Assembly (NCBI GenBank): GCA_016946835.1
Contig: JACVTC010000021.1
Location: forward strand, 1,391,001-1,455,000
Direction: 5' to 3'
Length of the DNA: 64,000 nt
Source of the DNA: Neocallimastix lanati (nom. inval.)
Lineage: Eukaryota > Neocallimastigomycota > Neocallimastigomycetes > Neocallimastigales > Neocallimastigaceae
Of the stretch, positions 13,601 to 28,626 are shown in pieces; positions within the stretch are counted from its first letter, which is position 1; each line of letters starts with the position of its first letter. The notes under the pieces were generated by a model. That model was not told the origin of the DNA, did not search any database, and saw only the letters and a program-made list of their open reading frames with translations. A program made the translations under genes and the position numbers.

Positions 13601-15430
13601 TTATTATTATTAGTAGTATTTTTATTTCATAGTAAAATATAGTTGTATCCTATCCTGTAATAATTATTAATAGACTGAAAGGTTTTTTTTATTATTCTAA
13701 TTTAATTTATTTAAATAGAAATAATTATAAATAATTTATTTTTAGTTATTAATAATAAATTAAACCTATATTATTAATATTTTATATTTATTCTTAAAAC
13801 CATTTTATTATTATTATTATTATTATAAGAAATTTTATTTTATGATAACCAATTTTATTATTTAATTTTATATATATTTATTTTTATTATTATTTTATAT
13901 ATATTTATTATTTAATTATTTAATTATTTATTATTATTTATCATTTATTATTTATCATTTATTATTTATTTATTATTATTTATTATTTATTATTTATTAT
14001 TTATTATTTATTATTTATTATTTATTATTTATTATTTATTATTTATTATTTATTAATACACTTTTTTATTTATTTATGTATTTATTATTTATTATTAATT
14101 TATTTATCTATTTATTTATTTATCTATTTATTATTTATTATTTATTATTTATTATGATATTTTTTTTTAGATTTTCTTTAATTTTTTAAATTGTAAATTA
14201 AAAAAAATAAAAAATTTTTTAATTTAAAATCCAATAAAATTTAATTAAGATAAGATATTAAGTTGAACACACGTGATATTATCATGTGATATGATAATTT
14301 TAATTTTGATGACTAAAATAATTTTTTATTTTATTTCTATTTAATTATAATATATTTTGAACAATATAATATAATATAAAGTTAAAAAAAATTTTTTGAT
14401 TTTAATTTTTTGATTTTTTAAGAGTTGTCAATTCAAATTAAATATATGAATTTCATATATTACATTATATTGAATATAATAATTCAAAGATTAAGATGAA
14501 TAAACAAATTATTATAAAAAAAAATTTTAATTTAAAAAATTTAATATAAAAAAATAAATACTATATATATTTGTAAATATATTTTAAATATATACTAATA
14601 TATATTTAAATATATATTATATTTAAATTTATAATATATAAAAATAAAAATTATAAAAATTATTAAAAAATTTTTTAAAAAAAAAATTTTAATTATTTAA
14701 AAAGAAATAAAAGAAAATTAAAAATTAATAAAAATAAAATAAAAAAAAAAAGGTTTAATTTTAATGGAATGAAAAAAAATTTTTTGGAGCATTGCAAAGC
14801 ATAATAAATTTTATTAAGAAATGAAATAAATTGAAAATGAATAGATAAAATATAGATATTATAACTCAGTTCATTTAATATGTATATATATAATAAAAAG
14901 TTGTTTTTTCATATTTATTGTAACAGTAAAGAACTAAAAATGCTATAAAAAGAAAGGCATGGCTAAATGAACTGCAACTATATTATTATTTTTTTTTCTT
15001 TTCTTATACTTTTTAGTTTAAACATTTAATATGAATTTTCATTTCTTTACTTTTAACTCTTTTAAATATAAATGAATGTAAATATAATATATGTACATAC
15101 ATAATATGGCACATAATAATAGTGCATTCATTATATATAACCATCAAAATAGTATAAATCATTAAATAGTTTATTTGTACCTTTCATGTTTATTTTAATA
15201 TATACTATTATATTATATGTCATATACACAATATATACAATATATATACAATATATATATATTTTTTTTTAGACAGGGAAGATATACAATATATACTTAA
15301 GATAGTACATTAGCTTATATACATAATACTTGTATTTGTATTTATATTAATATTATGTATATTGTATTTATTAATATTGAGTGTATTATATATTATCCGC
15401 TAAATAGATAACATATGGAATATAAATTAA
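13601..15430. other. Gene-free A/T-rich spacer
   Basis: A long (TTATTTA)n tract occupies about 13900-14155. An isolated CACGTG lies at 14269-14274 in a less A/T-rich patch. An 11 bp inverted repeat pairs CAGTTCATTTA (14867-14877) with TAAATGAACTG (14964-14974). No credible open frame was found. Confidence 0.5.
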
Positions 15431-15965
15431 TAAAATATTAAGAATAGATATAAATAAATTAATATAAGAATAAATATAGGAATAAATATAAATATAAATA
15501 ATTGTAATAATAAATATAAATATAAATAAATATAATAAATATAGGAATACATATAAATATTATAAATATAAGAATAAATACAAATATAATAAATATAGGA
15601 ATACATATAAATATTATAAATATAAGAATAAATACAAATATAATAAATATAGGAATAAATAAATATAAGAATAAATACAAATAATAAATATAGGAATAAA
15701 TAAATATAAGAATAAATACAAATATAATAAATATAGGAATAAATAATTATAATAATAAATATAATTATAATAAATATAAATATAAATAATTATAAGAATA
15801 AATATAAGAATAAATACAAATATAATAAATATAGGAATAAATACAAATATAATAAATATAGGAATAAATAATTATAATAATAAATATAATTATAATAAAT
15901 ATAAATATAAATAATTATAATAATAAATATAAGAATAAATATATGAATATAAGAATATAAGAATA
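15431..15965. repeat. Irregular tandem repeat (AATATAGGAATAAATA / AATATAAGAATAAATAC)
   Basis: About 530 bp of interleaved 10-45 bp units built from AATAAATATAGGAATA, AATAAATACAAATATA and AATTATAATAATAAATATA. A minus-strand open frame at 15459-15680 is only a translation of the repeat. Confidence 0.75.
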
Positions 15966-17380
15966 TAATATATTAATGAAAATAAATAAAATGGATGTAA
16001 ATAAAAAAGAAATGAAAATTTTTCCTCTATAATAATGAAACCTTTTTTTATTTTTATTTTTTTTTTATATTTTTCTTCAAACTATTTTACAGTAGATGAA
16101 GAAACAGAAGTGGAAGAAAATAAATATAAATGCACAGCTTGATAATAAAAACAAAAAAAAGAAAAAAGGAAATGAATTCATTTAAAAGTGAATTTAAAAT
16201 AAAAAAATTTATAATGAATAGTTTTTTTATTTATTATAAAGAAAAATATATAAAAAAAAAAATTATTGATAAATATAACATATAATCCCTTTCTTTTTAT
16301 TATTATTTATTTATTATATAATTATTTATTACTTATTTATTAATAAATACTCTTTTAATTATTTATTTATTTATTTATTCAATTATTTATTTATTATTAC
16401 TTATTTATTAATAAATACTCTTTTAATTAATTAATTATTTATTTATTCAATTATTTATTATTTATTATTTATTTATTTATTATTTATTCATTCAATTAAT
16501 TAATTATTTATTTATTTATTATTTATTATTTATTTTAATTATTTTAATTATTCCGAAATATATAATATTGGATTATTTCATTATTCCTGTTAAATGAAAT
16601 ATTATTAATAAAATGAAAATAAAATTAAACTAAAATTTTATTTATTTACTTAATATTTATTTACTTAATATTTATTTATTTATTTATTTATTTAATATTT
16701 ATTTATTTAATATATATTAATATTTAAAATACTATAGAGTAACAATAAATAAATAGCCTATCTTGCTAAATGACAGAATTAACCATTAATAAATAGTTAT
16801 ATATTTTATATATTATATCATTATAGTTATATGATTGTAATTGACATAATCTATATATATTATATATATATTATATATCACATTTTATATATTTCTATTG
16901 GGAATAAAAGATGACTAAAACTTTATATAAAAAAGGGTAAAAAAACAAAAAACTATATCATATCTCTTATAATTTTTTTATTTTTTTTTTCTTGGCTTAT
17001 TGAATTAAAAAAAATCAAATAGAAAATTTATTTATAAAATATATTATGTAATATATTTGAAATATATTATGAAATGTACTATGAAGTATATTATGATATT
17101 TAATATAGGGAGCATTTAATTTAGCTTATTTTATAATATTAATAATAATAAATTTTATTTTTATTTTATTTTTACTATTATATAAATGGTTTAATATATA
17201 TATTATATTAATAATAATAGACATTTTATATATTCATTATATATTAGTATATAAATACAATGAAATACATTACTATTAATTTATATCAATTTATAGGTTA
17301 ATTTCATTTCATTGTATTTTATTGTATTTTAATTATGATATATGATATATTGTATTTAAATTATGATATATGGAATATTT
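15966..17380. other. Gene-free spacer with one small coding-like island
   Basis: Minisatellite units with AATAAATACTCTTTTAATTA occur near 16340 and 16415. At 16076-16142 a GA-rich island reads NYFTVDEETEVEENKYKCTA then stop. It is too short to call a gene. The rest is A/T simple sequence. Confidence 0.5.
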
Positions 17381-17655
17381 ATTGTATTTTCATTATATTT
17401 CACATTTATTTCATTCTAATTATATTTTATTGTATTTTAATTATATTTCATATTTATTTTAATTTTAATTATATTTCATATATATTTTAATTTTAATTAT
17501 ATTCTATTTCATATATATTTTAATTTTAATTATATTCTATTTTAATTATATTCTATTTTAATTATATTCTGTTTTAATTATATTCTATTTTAATTATATT
17601 CTATTTTAATTATATTCTATTTTAATTATATTCTATTTTAATTATATTATTCATT
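17381..17655. repeat. 15-16 bp tandem repeat (TTTTAATTATATTCTA)n
   Basis: A run of near-identical units, most regular at 17500-17650, fading leftwards into TATTTTAATTATATTTCATA variants. Confidence 0.8.
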
Positions 17656-18415
17656 TTTTTATAGGTTCATGAGATGTCAAATAAAGATGTCAAATAAAGA
17701 TATATGAATTTATAGATATTAAATTAACTTTTGATAGGATTAATCCTTTAATTTAATATTTTTTGTGACGTGACTTTTTAATATATAAAATGGATTAAAT
17801 CCATCATTACATAAATCAATGTATAAATAATTAATTAAATCAATGCAGAAATGAATTAATTATTTATATAAATCAATAAATAAATAATTATTTAAGTATA
17901 TAAATCAATTCATAGTAAATTAAGTTAAATTAATAAATAATTGATTATTAATTAAATAAATCAAAAAAAATAATTCAAACCACTAAAAAAAAAAAAACTA
18001 ATAATTAAAATTTAGTGATACATTATTAATAATAAAGTTTTGTATTGAATTTAATGTATTAAATTTGATTAATTTATAAATAACTAATACTTCAAGAAAA
18101 TTAGTTGATCTTTCACCAATTCATAAAATACAAAAATTAATACTGGTCTATATCTATCTATCCATCTATCTATCAATATTTATTTACATCTTAATTATTT
18201 ATTTATTTATTAAAGACTATTTATTCATTTAAATATTTATTCATTCATTAAATATTATATTAATACATAACTATAAAAAAAAAACGATTCAATTACAATT
18301 ATTTACTATTTACTATAATATAGATATAATACAAATACAATACAAATACAATACAATAATATAAGAATCTATTTTTGATAATATGGAAAATATAATGTCC
18401 TTTTAATAATAAATG
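17656..18415. other. Gene-free spacer
   Basis: A short direct repeat GATGTCAAATAAA sits at about 17676 and 17690, and loose repeats of AATAAATCAATGNATAAAT at 17805-17920. No gene seen. Confidence 0.5.
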
Positions 18416-18720
18416 GATATTAACAATATTCTAATATACTATTTTTATAATACTACAATAATACAATATTAGAATATTGTAATATTTTTTTATGAACTAT
18501 TTTTATAATACTACAATAATACTACAATATTAGAATATTGTAATATTTTTTTATGAACTATTTTTTAATACTACAATAATACTACAATATTAGAATATTG
18601 TAATATTTTTTTATGAACTATTTTTTAATACTACAATATTAGAAATGCATTATAGTTATTTTTGTATTGTTAAAAATAGTCCATAAAAAAAAATATTACA
18701 ATATTCTAATTATACTATTC
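18416..18720. repeat. ~60 bp tandem repeats with internal palindrome and an inverted copy
   Basis: Three to four units of ~60-61 bp each contain CTACAATATTAGAATATTGT, then AATATTTTTTTATGAACTAT and TTTTTAATA. CAATATTAGAATATTG is itself an imperfect palindrome. Around 18670-18710 a related sequence runs in the opposite orientation (AAAAATAGTCCATAAAAAAA then ATATTACAATATTCTAAT), so the block can fold into a long hairpin. Confidence 0.75.
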
Positions 18721-19546
18721 TAATACTATACAATAATTGTATCCTTTTATACATATACTTTGTTTTTAACCATAGAAATACCAACCAACATTCAAATAAC
18801 GATGATGCTAAATAATTATATTTATTTAAATGGAACTACATTAGACAGTACAATAATTACTACGTATTAATACTACGTTAATCAGGACAGAAACTATCAT
18901 AGATTCTTCATACAATTCTAATATTTTTTAACAAGATAATAACAGTATAGATTACTATTAATTAGTTATAGATTTATCATAAGTCATGCTTTTTTTTTTT
19001 GAATCTTAAAAAGGATATAAAGTAAAAAGTTATTAAATTGAAATTAGAATTGGAATGAGACCTAAAACTTATAAAACTATAAAGCTATAAAGCTATAAAG
19101 CTATGAAACAATGAAACTATAAACCTATAGACCGATAGACCTAAAGACCTACGAAACTATGAAAACTATGAAAACTATAAAAACTCTGTGAATCCCATTT
19201 CCCATTTTCTTAATATATTTTGGTTTGAAAAGCACTTGATTGTAATGTATTTAATAGTAATAGAGTTATTTGTAATGTAGTTGACTGTAATGTAATGTAT
19301 TAAATTATTACTACCATCTATTTTAACCTGAACCCGACCAAAATATATTACTATATCAAATAAAAATAAAACAAAATAGTGAAAAAAAAAGTATTTCTAA
19401 ATAAAATTTAAAATTAGAACTAAAAATTTAAATTTAAAAAAAAAAAAAATTTTTTTTTAATTATATTGTATATTTCATTTAACATCAAACAACAATATTT
19501 AAAATAAAATAAAATAAAATAAATAGTAGGATATTAAATATAAAGT
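18721..19546. other. Less A/T-rich spacer with short direct repeats
   Basis: Unique-looking DNA at 18750-19000 has no open frame above ~25 codons. At 19065-19185 there are short repeats of the type AAAGCTAT and GAAAACTAT. No gene recognised. Confidence 0.5.
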
Positions 19547-19690
19547 ACAGATTAAATAAAATAAAATACAGATTAAATAAAATAAAATACAGATTAAATA
19601 AAATAAAATACAGATTAAATAAAATAAAATAAAATTAAATAAAGTAGTAGAATATTAAATATTATTAAAGTACAGATTAAATAAAACAAA
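19547..19690. repeat. ~21 bp tandem repeat (ACAGATTAAATAAAATAAAAT)
   Basis: Four or more units beginning ACAGATTAAATAAAATAAAA lie within about 19547-19625. A fifth, looser copy of the larger pattern (TATTAAAGTACAGATTAAAT) lies near 19660. Confidence 0.75.
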
Positions 19691-20695
19691 ATAAAATAAA
19701 AATAAAAGTTAAAAATAAAAATTAAAATAATTAAAATAATTAATAAAAATTAAATTTAATAACATATTAAAAAATTAAAAAATTAATAAAAAAAATTAAT
19801 AAAAAAATTCTTTCTTTTTAATAAAATAATTAATCCGACAAGAATAAATAAAATAAAAATAAATAGTTTAAGTAGGAAGATAATGAACAAATTGAATAAA
19901 AACAAAGTAAATAAAATAAAATAAAAACATATTATTCATTTATTTATTTATTTATTTATTTATACATAATTATATAATTAAATAATAATAATATGGTGTT
20001 ATAAAAAAATAAAAAAAAAAAAAAACCTTTTTTTTTGGAATTATATTTGTTATCTCTTTAATATGTATTAAAATGGTCCATTTACACTTTGGATATAAAT
20101 TTTATGATTAAGTACTTCAACATTATTGTATTACCTATCCTTATAATGATTTCTATTTTTAATTTTATGGTTAAGCTAAACTAAAAAAAATATATATATA
20201 TTTATATATTTATATTTATATTTATATTTATATTTATTTATTTATATTTATTTATTTATTTATATTTATATATTTATATTTATATTTATATTTATTAATA
20301 TTTATATTTATATTTATATTTATATTTATATTTATTAATATTTATATTTATTAATATTTATATTTATTTATTTATTTATATTTATATTTATTTATTCATT
20401 TATTTATATTTATATATTTATTTATTTATATTTATATTTATTTATTTATATTTATATTTATATTATGAATTGAAACAATCAAATTGATCCAATCAAATTG
20501 AAATAATCAAAGAATCAAAATAAAAAAAAAAAAAAAAAAGAAAAAAAAGAGATGAAATGATTTTATGTCAAATTCTAATAGAGACATAAAAATAAATAAA
20601 TAAATAAAATAAATTAATGGTAAAAAAAAGGGTTTCATCCTATTAAATAATTCCACAAATTTTATCTATCTATTCATTTATTAAATATTAATAAT

Positions 20696-20730
<35 letters not shown>

Positions 20731-21584
20731 TAATAACTAATTATATCCTTTAAATAAATGTATCTATATCTATTATATTTAATTTTTTATTATATTTCAT
20801 TATATTTTATATAAATATATTTTTGGATGTGCATTTCTATATTATTAGAAAATACTTTTTTTTTAAATTAAAATATATGTATTTATTTCTATATTTATTA
20901 TCAATATACACTAATATATAAAGCATAGTTTTATTTTATATTTATTTCAAATATCTTACAATATATTTCAATATTTTATAATATATTTCAATGCTTTTAA
21001 ACCCTAAAAAAAAAAAAAAAAAAAAAAATAAAGAATTTTTTTTAATTTATTTAATTTCAACATTAAATTAAATTTTAATTTATTTTCCATTTTTATTTAT
21101 TTATATATTATGTTGTATATATTGTATTATAGTACTATATATTTTATATATTACATATATTTTTTATTTTTTATATTTATTATATTTTATTTACTATTTA
21201 TGGATATTTGAATAAATAAAATTTAATTTATTAGTAAATTAACCTTAATTTCTAATTTACTGAGATACTATTTTTAGTTAATTTTTTAATTTTTAAAATT
21301 TTTTTAAATTTTTAATTTTAAAATTCTTATTCAATAAAGTTTTTTTTAAAAAAATGGACCAATGGTTAAATATATTATACATGGATTAGGTTATAATTAA
21401 ATATATAATAGTAATTAAATGAATATTAAATAAATGTCATAGTTACATATTTATATTTAACTATTAATTTACATAAATATTAATTCCACAGTTTGGGCTT
21501 AGTTTTATTAAAAACTATTTTTTATTGTTATAAAAATAAATAGATAAATATATATAAATATATTATATATATTAAATATGTATA
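19691..21584. other. Gene-free spacer dominated by TATATTTATATTTATTTA repeats
   Basis: About 20190-20465 is an almost continuous (TATATTTATTTATATT)-type tract. At 20462-20515 there are three approximate copies of AATCAAATTGAAACAATC. Long poly-A near 20525 and 21008. No gene seen. Confidence 0.55.
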
Positions 21585-22010
21585 TTATTTATATATTATA
21601 TATAGTAAAGTATTAAATGAATATATTATTTATATATTATATATAGAAAAGTATTAAATGAATATATTATTTATATATTATATATAGAAAAGTATTAAAT
21701 GATTAAATATATTATTTATATATTATATATAAAAAAGTATTAAATGAATATATTATTTATATATTATATATAGAAAAGTATTAAATGATTAAATATATTA
21801 TTTATATATTATATATAAAAAAGTATTAAATGAATATATTATTTATATATAATATACAGAAAAGTATTAAATAATCAAATATATTATTTATATATTATAT
21901 ATAAAAAAGTATTAAATGAATATATTATTTATATATAATATACAGAAAAGTATTAAATAATTAAATATATTATTTATATATTATATATAAAAAAGTATTA
22001 AAATGATTAA
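21585..22010. repeat. Higher-order tandem repeat, ~44/48 bp alternating units
   Basis: About nine units share AGTATTAAATGAATATATTA, then TTTATATATTATATATAGAA. From about 21640 the units alternate between an AATGAATAT form and an AATGATTAAATAT (or AATAATTAAATAT) form, which gives a dimeric period of about 90-95 bp. A separate pair of ~50 bp copies (AAATAGACAAGTATTCACTT) follows at 22090-22190. Confidence 0.8.
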
Positions 22011-22909
22011 AGTATTTAAAAAAAATTTTTTTAAAGTCAAAATAAAGCTTAAAATGATTAAAATAAAATTTATAGAGTTAACCATTGATTTATTTATATA
22101 AATAGACAAGTATTCACTTATTTACTTTTATCTATTTATTTATATAAATAGACAAGTATTCACTTATTTACTTTTATCTATTTATTTACTTTTAATGTTA
22201 AATGAAAGATGGATCAGTAAAAAAAAATATATATGTAAAAATAAACTAAACTATTTGAAATAACAATATTAAAAAATAAAATAAAAATAAGTTATTTTTT
22301 TCTTTTGATATAATTTTTCTTTTGATTATATCTTGATTTAAAATAGTTTAACAGATGAATATTTAAATATTTATTTATAATATTATTTAATTATTTATTT
22401 ATTTATAATATTATTTAATTATTTAATTAGTCCATTATTTAATTATTGTTTATTATTTATTATTAATTATTTATTTCTCCATTTTTTTTTCCTTTCCTTC
22501 TTTCCTTTTTTTTAAAAAAAAAAAAAATTAAAATTAAAAATAAAATGGTCAATTTAAAATCAGTAAATATAATATGACATATATATATATTTTATAAAAA
22601 AAAAAAAAAAAAAGAGTCAATCACTATTTAAAATAAAATAAAAAGGTAAATAAATAAATAAAGGTATATATAATAATAATAATAGCATATATTTTTTATA
22701 AAATTCAACTCCATTTTACAATTTCTTTTTTTCTTTTTTTTTTCAAACCCTTTAATCATTGTAAGTAAAAATAAAAATAAAAATAAAAAATATATATATT
22801 TATATTTTATATTTATATCTTGATAAATGAATATATAATGAAATATATTATGAAAAGGTTAAAAAAAAGAATAAAAATATAAAATTAATATTATAAAATA
22901 AAAGAACCC

Positions 22910-22941
<32 letters not shown>

Positions 22942-23631
22942 TCTATAGTTAATAAATAAATAAAAGACTATTAATTTATATTTAAAAAAAAGAAAAAATT
23001 ACACCATTTTTCTCTATATAGGAAGTCACACTCAAAAAAAAAAAATATATATTTATTTATTTATTTCTCTCTATTTTTATTTATATACTTAATTATTTTA
23101 TATTTATGTTCATGCATTTTGTATCTTTTTATATTTATTTTATATTTCTCTATTTCTCTATTTCTCTATTTTATATTTAATATAAATTTCTCTAATTAAT
23201 ATATATTCTCTGCCTTATTCCATAAAGTAAAAAAGTTCAAAAAAATAAAATATTAGTAATATCTATCAACTAATAATGACTATTAAACTATGGATTAGTT
23301 GATAATACCTTTTTTTTTATTTTTTTTTTTTTTTTCTTTCTTTCTTTGGATGCATCATTTAAATATAAAATATATATATATTATTTATTATTAAATATTA
23401 TTTATTATTTATTATTATCTATTATTTAATTATTTATTATTTATTATTTATTATTTATTAATAAATACTCTTTTTATTATTTATTATTTATTATTTATTA
23501 TTTATTATTTATTATTTATTATTTATTATTCAATTATTTATTATTTATTATTTATTATTTATTATTCAATTATTTATTATTTATTATTCATTATTTATTA
23601 TTTATTATTTATTATTTATTATTTATTATTT

Positions 23632-23695
<64 letters not shown>

Positions 23696-24673
23696 TTATT
23701 TATTTATTTATTATTTATTATTTATTATTTATTATTTATTATTATTCAATTTTTATTTTATGATTATTTATTACTTAATATTTATAATTATAAATACAAT
23801 CTATATATTAATATTATTATTATTATTATGATTCTTACTATTATAATTCTTATTATTATTATTATTATTCAATTATTACTATTATTTCAAAGTATATAAT
23901 GTAGGTATGTGTTTTATTTATGTTTCAATTTTTTTTATTTTTTTTTTTTTTTTATGAATAATTAAAATGAAAACTTTTAAAGTTGATATTAAGGGTCCAA
24001 TGACGGAACTAAAAATAAAAAATATTATTTTATTTAATAAAGATTTTTTTTATTTTTATTAAATACTTTACTACTTTACTAATTTTATCTCTACATAATA
24101 TATACATAATATATATTTCATAAAATATGCTGAATCCGAAGGGAAAACTAATTAATAATAAATAATTGAATAATAAATAATAATAAATAATAAATTATTA
24201 ATAATTGAATAATTGAATAATTGAATAATAATAATAAATAATAATAAATAAATAATAGAATAATAGTAATTTTTTTTTTTTTTTTTTTACTTAATATCAT
24301 TCATCTATGCATCTATGATAAGAAAATATGATGTAAAATACTAGGAAATAATATTAATAATTTGTAATAATGCAAACTATTATTAATATTAATATTTATT
24401 ATATTATTTAATATTACTTTAATATTTATTATATACAAGATTAATTAGTATTATTATATAAAATATTATTAATATTAATATGATTTCTTTAATATTTTAT
24501 TACATATATATTTACATGAGAAAAAAAAAATTATTAATAATTGATTATTTAAAATTTTCCCTTTTTTTTAATATTTATTTATTATTTAATTAATTATTTA
24601 TTTATTATTTATTTATTTATTTATTTATTATTTATTTATTTATTAATTATTTATTATTAATTATTAATTAATT

Positions 24674-24706
<33 letters not shown>

Positions 24707-25510
24707 TAATAGATATTAAAAAAAATTTAAATTTATAAAATATAATCTATTAATTTTTTTTTTTATTTTTGTTCTTTTATACCATTGGAGATTTTTATTT
24801 TAATATTTTATTTTTTTTTTTTTTTATTTTATTTTATTATTTTATTATTTTATTTTACTATAATTTTATTAATTATTATATAAATAAGGAGGGAGTGGTT
24901 TAAACAGCTGTCACCACCACCTTCATCACCACCAACAAATGAATTTTACCTTGATATTTTATAAATTATAAATAAATTTTTTTTTATTTTATATATTATT
25001 CAATTATTCATTATTATTTATATATTATTTATTTATTTATTTATTATTTATAATATATTATTCCATTATTTATTTATTATTCAATTATTCAATTATTCAA
25101 TTATTCAATTATTCAATTATTTATTATTAATATTATTTATTATTATTGTTTATTATTTATTATTTAATTATTAATTATTTATTATTCAATTATTTATTAA
25201 TAAATACTCATTTTATTATTATTTATTATTTATTATTTATTCTTTTTTATTTATTATTCAATTATTTATTAATAAATACTCATTTTATTATTATTTATTA
25301 TTATTGTTTATTATTTATTATTTAATTATTAATTATTTATTATTCAATTATTTATTAATAAATACTCATTTTATTATTATTTATTATTTATTATTTATTC
25401 TTTTTTATTTATTATTTATTATTTATTAATAAATACTCTTTTTTATTATTTATTATTCAATTATTTATTATTTATTAATAAATACTCTTTTTATTATTTA
25501 TTATTTATTC
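22011..25510. repeat. Minisatellite-rich spacer (TTATTA/ATTT tracts; TTAATAAATACTCTTTTTA units)
   Basis: Long (TTATTTA)n and (ATTT)n tracts occupy 23385-23745 and 24580-24710. Units with TTAATAAATACTC(T/A)TTTT occur near 23458, 25198, 25272, 25358, 25428 and 25478, the reverse complement of the 13.4 and 44.6 kb units. A proline-coding island lies at about 24886-24955 (see findings). No gene. Confidence 0.6.
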
Positions 25511-28500
25511 AAATTTTTTTTTTTATTTTTATTTGAAAAAAATTAAACAATGAAAAAAAAATTTTTTTTTTGGATTTATGTCATAAGAAAAATAAAAAAA
25601 AAATTTAAATATTTTTTTATTTTATTTGAAATAAAAAGAGACAATTAATACTTCAAAACTTTTAACTTCACTTTTAACTTTTTTATTTTTTTCTTTTTTT
25701 AAGAAAAATAGTTAATAAATCATTCATTCATTTTATTTAAAAAGACAAGAAAGATAACCAATTTTTTTTTATTTCAATCATTAAAAAAAAAATAAAAAAC
25801 TAAAAATTATTATTATTATTATTATTATTATTTTATTTTTATTATTATTAATTTATTTTTATTTAAGAGACTCATGATCATTTATTTTTTTTTTAAATTA
25901 AAACTTTTTTATTATTATTATTTTTTATTTTTATTTAAACTTTTTATCTTGTCTTTTTTTTTTTTTTATTAAAAAAAAAAAATCGATAAAGAATTTCTTC
26001 TTCTCCTATAGATTTTTTTGGATTGTTAAGGAATCCTTTTTAATTTTTTTCTTCATTGTCATTAAATAATAATCATTAAAAAATATGTATACAGATGTAA
26101 GCTTCCGTTCTTTTTTATTTTTATTTTATGTTTAATTACTATGGAATATCTTTATATATCTTATATCTATTTATATCTATTTATATCTTTTTTTTTTTTT
26201 TTTTTTCATCATTTTTGTTATCAAAATCTATTCTTTTTTATTTTTTATTGTATTTTTTTTTATCCATTCAGAAAGGAGAAGATAATCACTCTAAAAAAAA
26301 AAAATAATAAATAATTTTTTTTTATTAACTATTAAATAAATAAAGTTACTATTATTATTAATACTATTATTTATTATTATTATTTATTATTATTATTTAT
26401 TATTATTATTTATTATTATTATTTATTATTATTATTTATTATTATTATTTATTATTTATTATTTATTATTATTATTTATTATTATTATTTATTATTATTA
26501 TTTATTATTTATTATTTTAACTTTTTTTTTATTATTTTATTTTTAAAGTAAATCTATTCTATATTCTTCTTGTCCTTATCTTATCCTCTTATAATTTATA
26601 ACCATAACCACAATCATCCATCTATCACATTCAATCATCACCATGACATTATATATAAAAATTTATAAAAATTTAAAAAATTTAAAAATAAAAAAAAATT
26701 TTATTTTTTTTATCAATTTTATTTTAAAATTTTAATCATAGTAATGATGATGATAATAATGATGATGATGATGGCTGTTGTCCTGCTGACAGTACCTTAG
26801 AGTAAATGAATCCAATTTTAAAAAAAAAAAATTAAAAATATAGTAAATAATTATATATATGTATTTATGAAGATTATTAGTTCTATTAAAATTATTAATT
26901 ATTATTATTATTATTTTATTTATTTATTTATTTATATACCTAATGATCATAATAATCTTTTTTATTTTTTTTTTATTTTATAAAATTTATTTAAAATAAA
27001 TTACTACTAATTATATATTTATTATTAATAATAATTTTTTTTTTTTCCCTTTTCATATTTAATTTTAATAATAATAATATTATTATACATTATTATTTTT
27101 TTTTTTAATTTTTAATTTTTTTTATGATTATTATCTCCATAATTTGTTGGTATTATTTAACCCTTAAATTCTAATTTTTTTTTTTTTTTTTTTTTTTTAC
27201 AGAAAATGGTTATCTTTAAAAATAATGAAAAATAATTAATAATAATGAATAATAATGAATAAATAATGAATAAATAATGAATAATAATAAATTTTATATT
27301 TTATATTTTATATTTATATTTATATTTATTTATTTAAAATCATTTAAGGATCGATTATTATTATTTTTTTTTTTTTTTTATTTTTAAGAGTGTCCTGTCT
27401 ATCTAGATTATTCATGTCTTTTGAATAAATAAAATATATTTATTATTATTTTATTATTATTTAATATTTATTTATTTATTTATTTATTTTTTATTTATTA
27501 TTTTTTTTATTTTTAATTATTATCTTAGATTTTATTTTAATTTTTTTTTTTCTAATCTTTTAATACAATTATCAAAAACTATTTTATCATTTATTTATTT
27601 ATTTATTTATTTTTCTCCAAAAGGATAACTTTAAAATAATTTAAATTTTTTTTCTTTTTTTATAATTTTTAAACTTTTTTTTTTTAATTATAAAAAAAAA
27701 TTTAATTTTAATTATAATTAAAAAAATTTTAAAAAAAAAATAAAATTTTAAATAAAAAATAAAAAAAAAAAAGAAAAGAAAAAAAAAAAAAAAAAAACCT
27801 TTTTTTTTTAATTTTTAATTTATGTCTTATCCATCATCGATTATTTTTTTAAAAAAAAAAAAAAAAAAGTTTAGAAAAATAAAATAAAAAAAAAAAAAAA
27901 AACAGAAAAATAAAAAATAATTAAAAAAAAAAATAATAAAAAATGATGATGACATTTAATCATTTAATCAATTGATTCTTTTTTTTTTTTTATTTTATTT
28001 TTATTTTATCTTTATTATTTTTTAATTATTTTATTTTTTTAATTATTTTATTTTTATTTTTAAATGTGGTTAATGGAAATAAAAAAAAAAGTTAAATACA
28101 GAACCACAAAAAAAAACTAAAAAACTAAAAAACTAAAAAAAAAAAAAAATCAGAATGAAATAATTAATATAAAATAATTAAATAATAAAAAATAATTAAA
28201 TAATAAAAAAATAATTATATAATAAAAAAATAAAGTTATAAATGAATAATGAATAATAAAAGAAATTTAAACATTAACATAAAAATCAACATAATAATTA
28301 TATCAATGAATAATGAAGAAATGATAATAATAGCCTTCAAAAAATAATAATAATAATAATAATAATATCATAATATCCTTTATTTAATAGCAGCATTTTG
28401 ATATAAATAATAATAATTAGTAGTAGTAGTAGTAGTAGTAATGGAATTTAATATCCTATAAAATTTTTATATTTAAATTCAAAGACATAACACATATAAT

Positions 28501-28573
28501 AATATAAATGGAAAAAAAAAAATTAAAGTTTAAAAAATAAAAAAAAAAAGTCTTATTAAATAATAAAATATGA

Positions 28574-28626
<53 letters not shown>

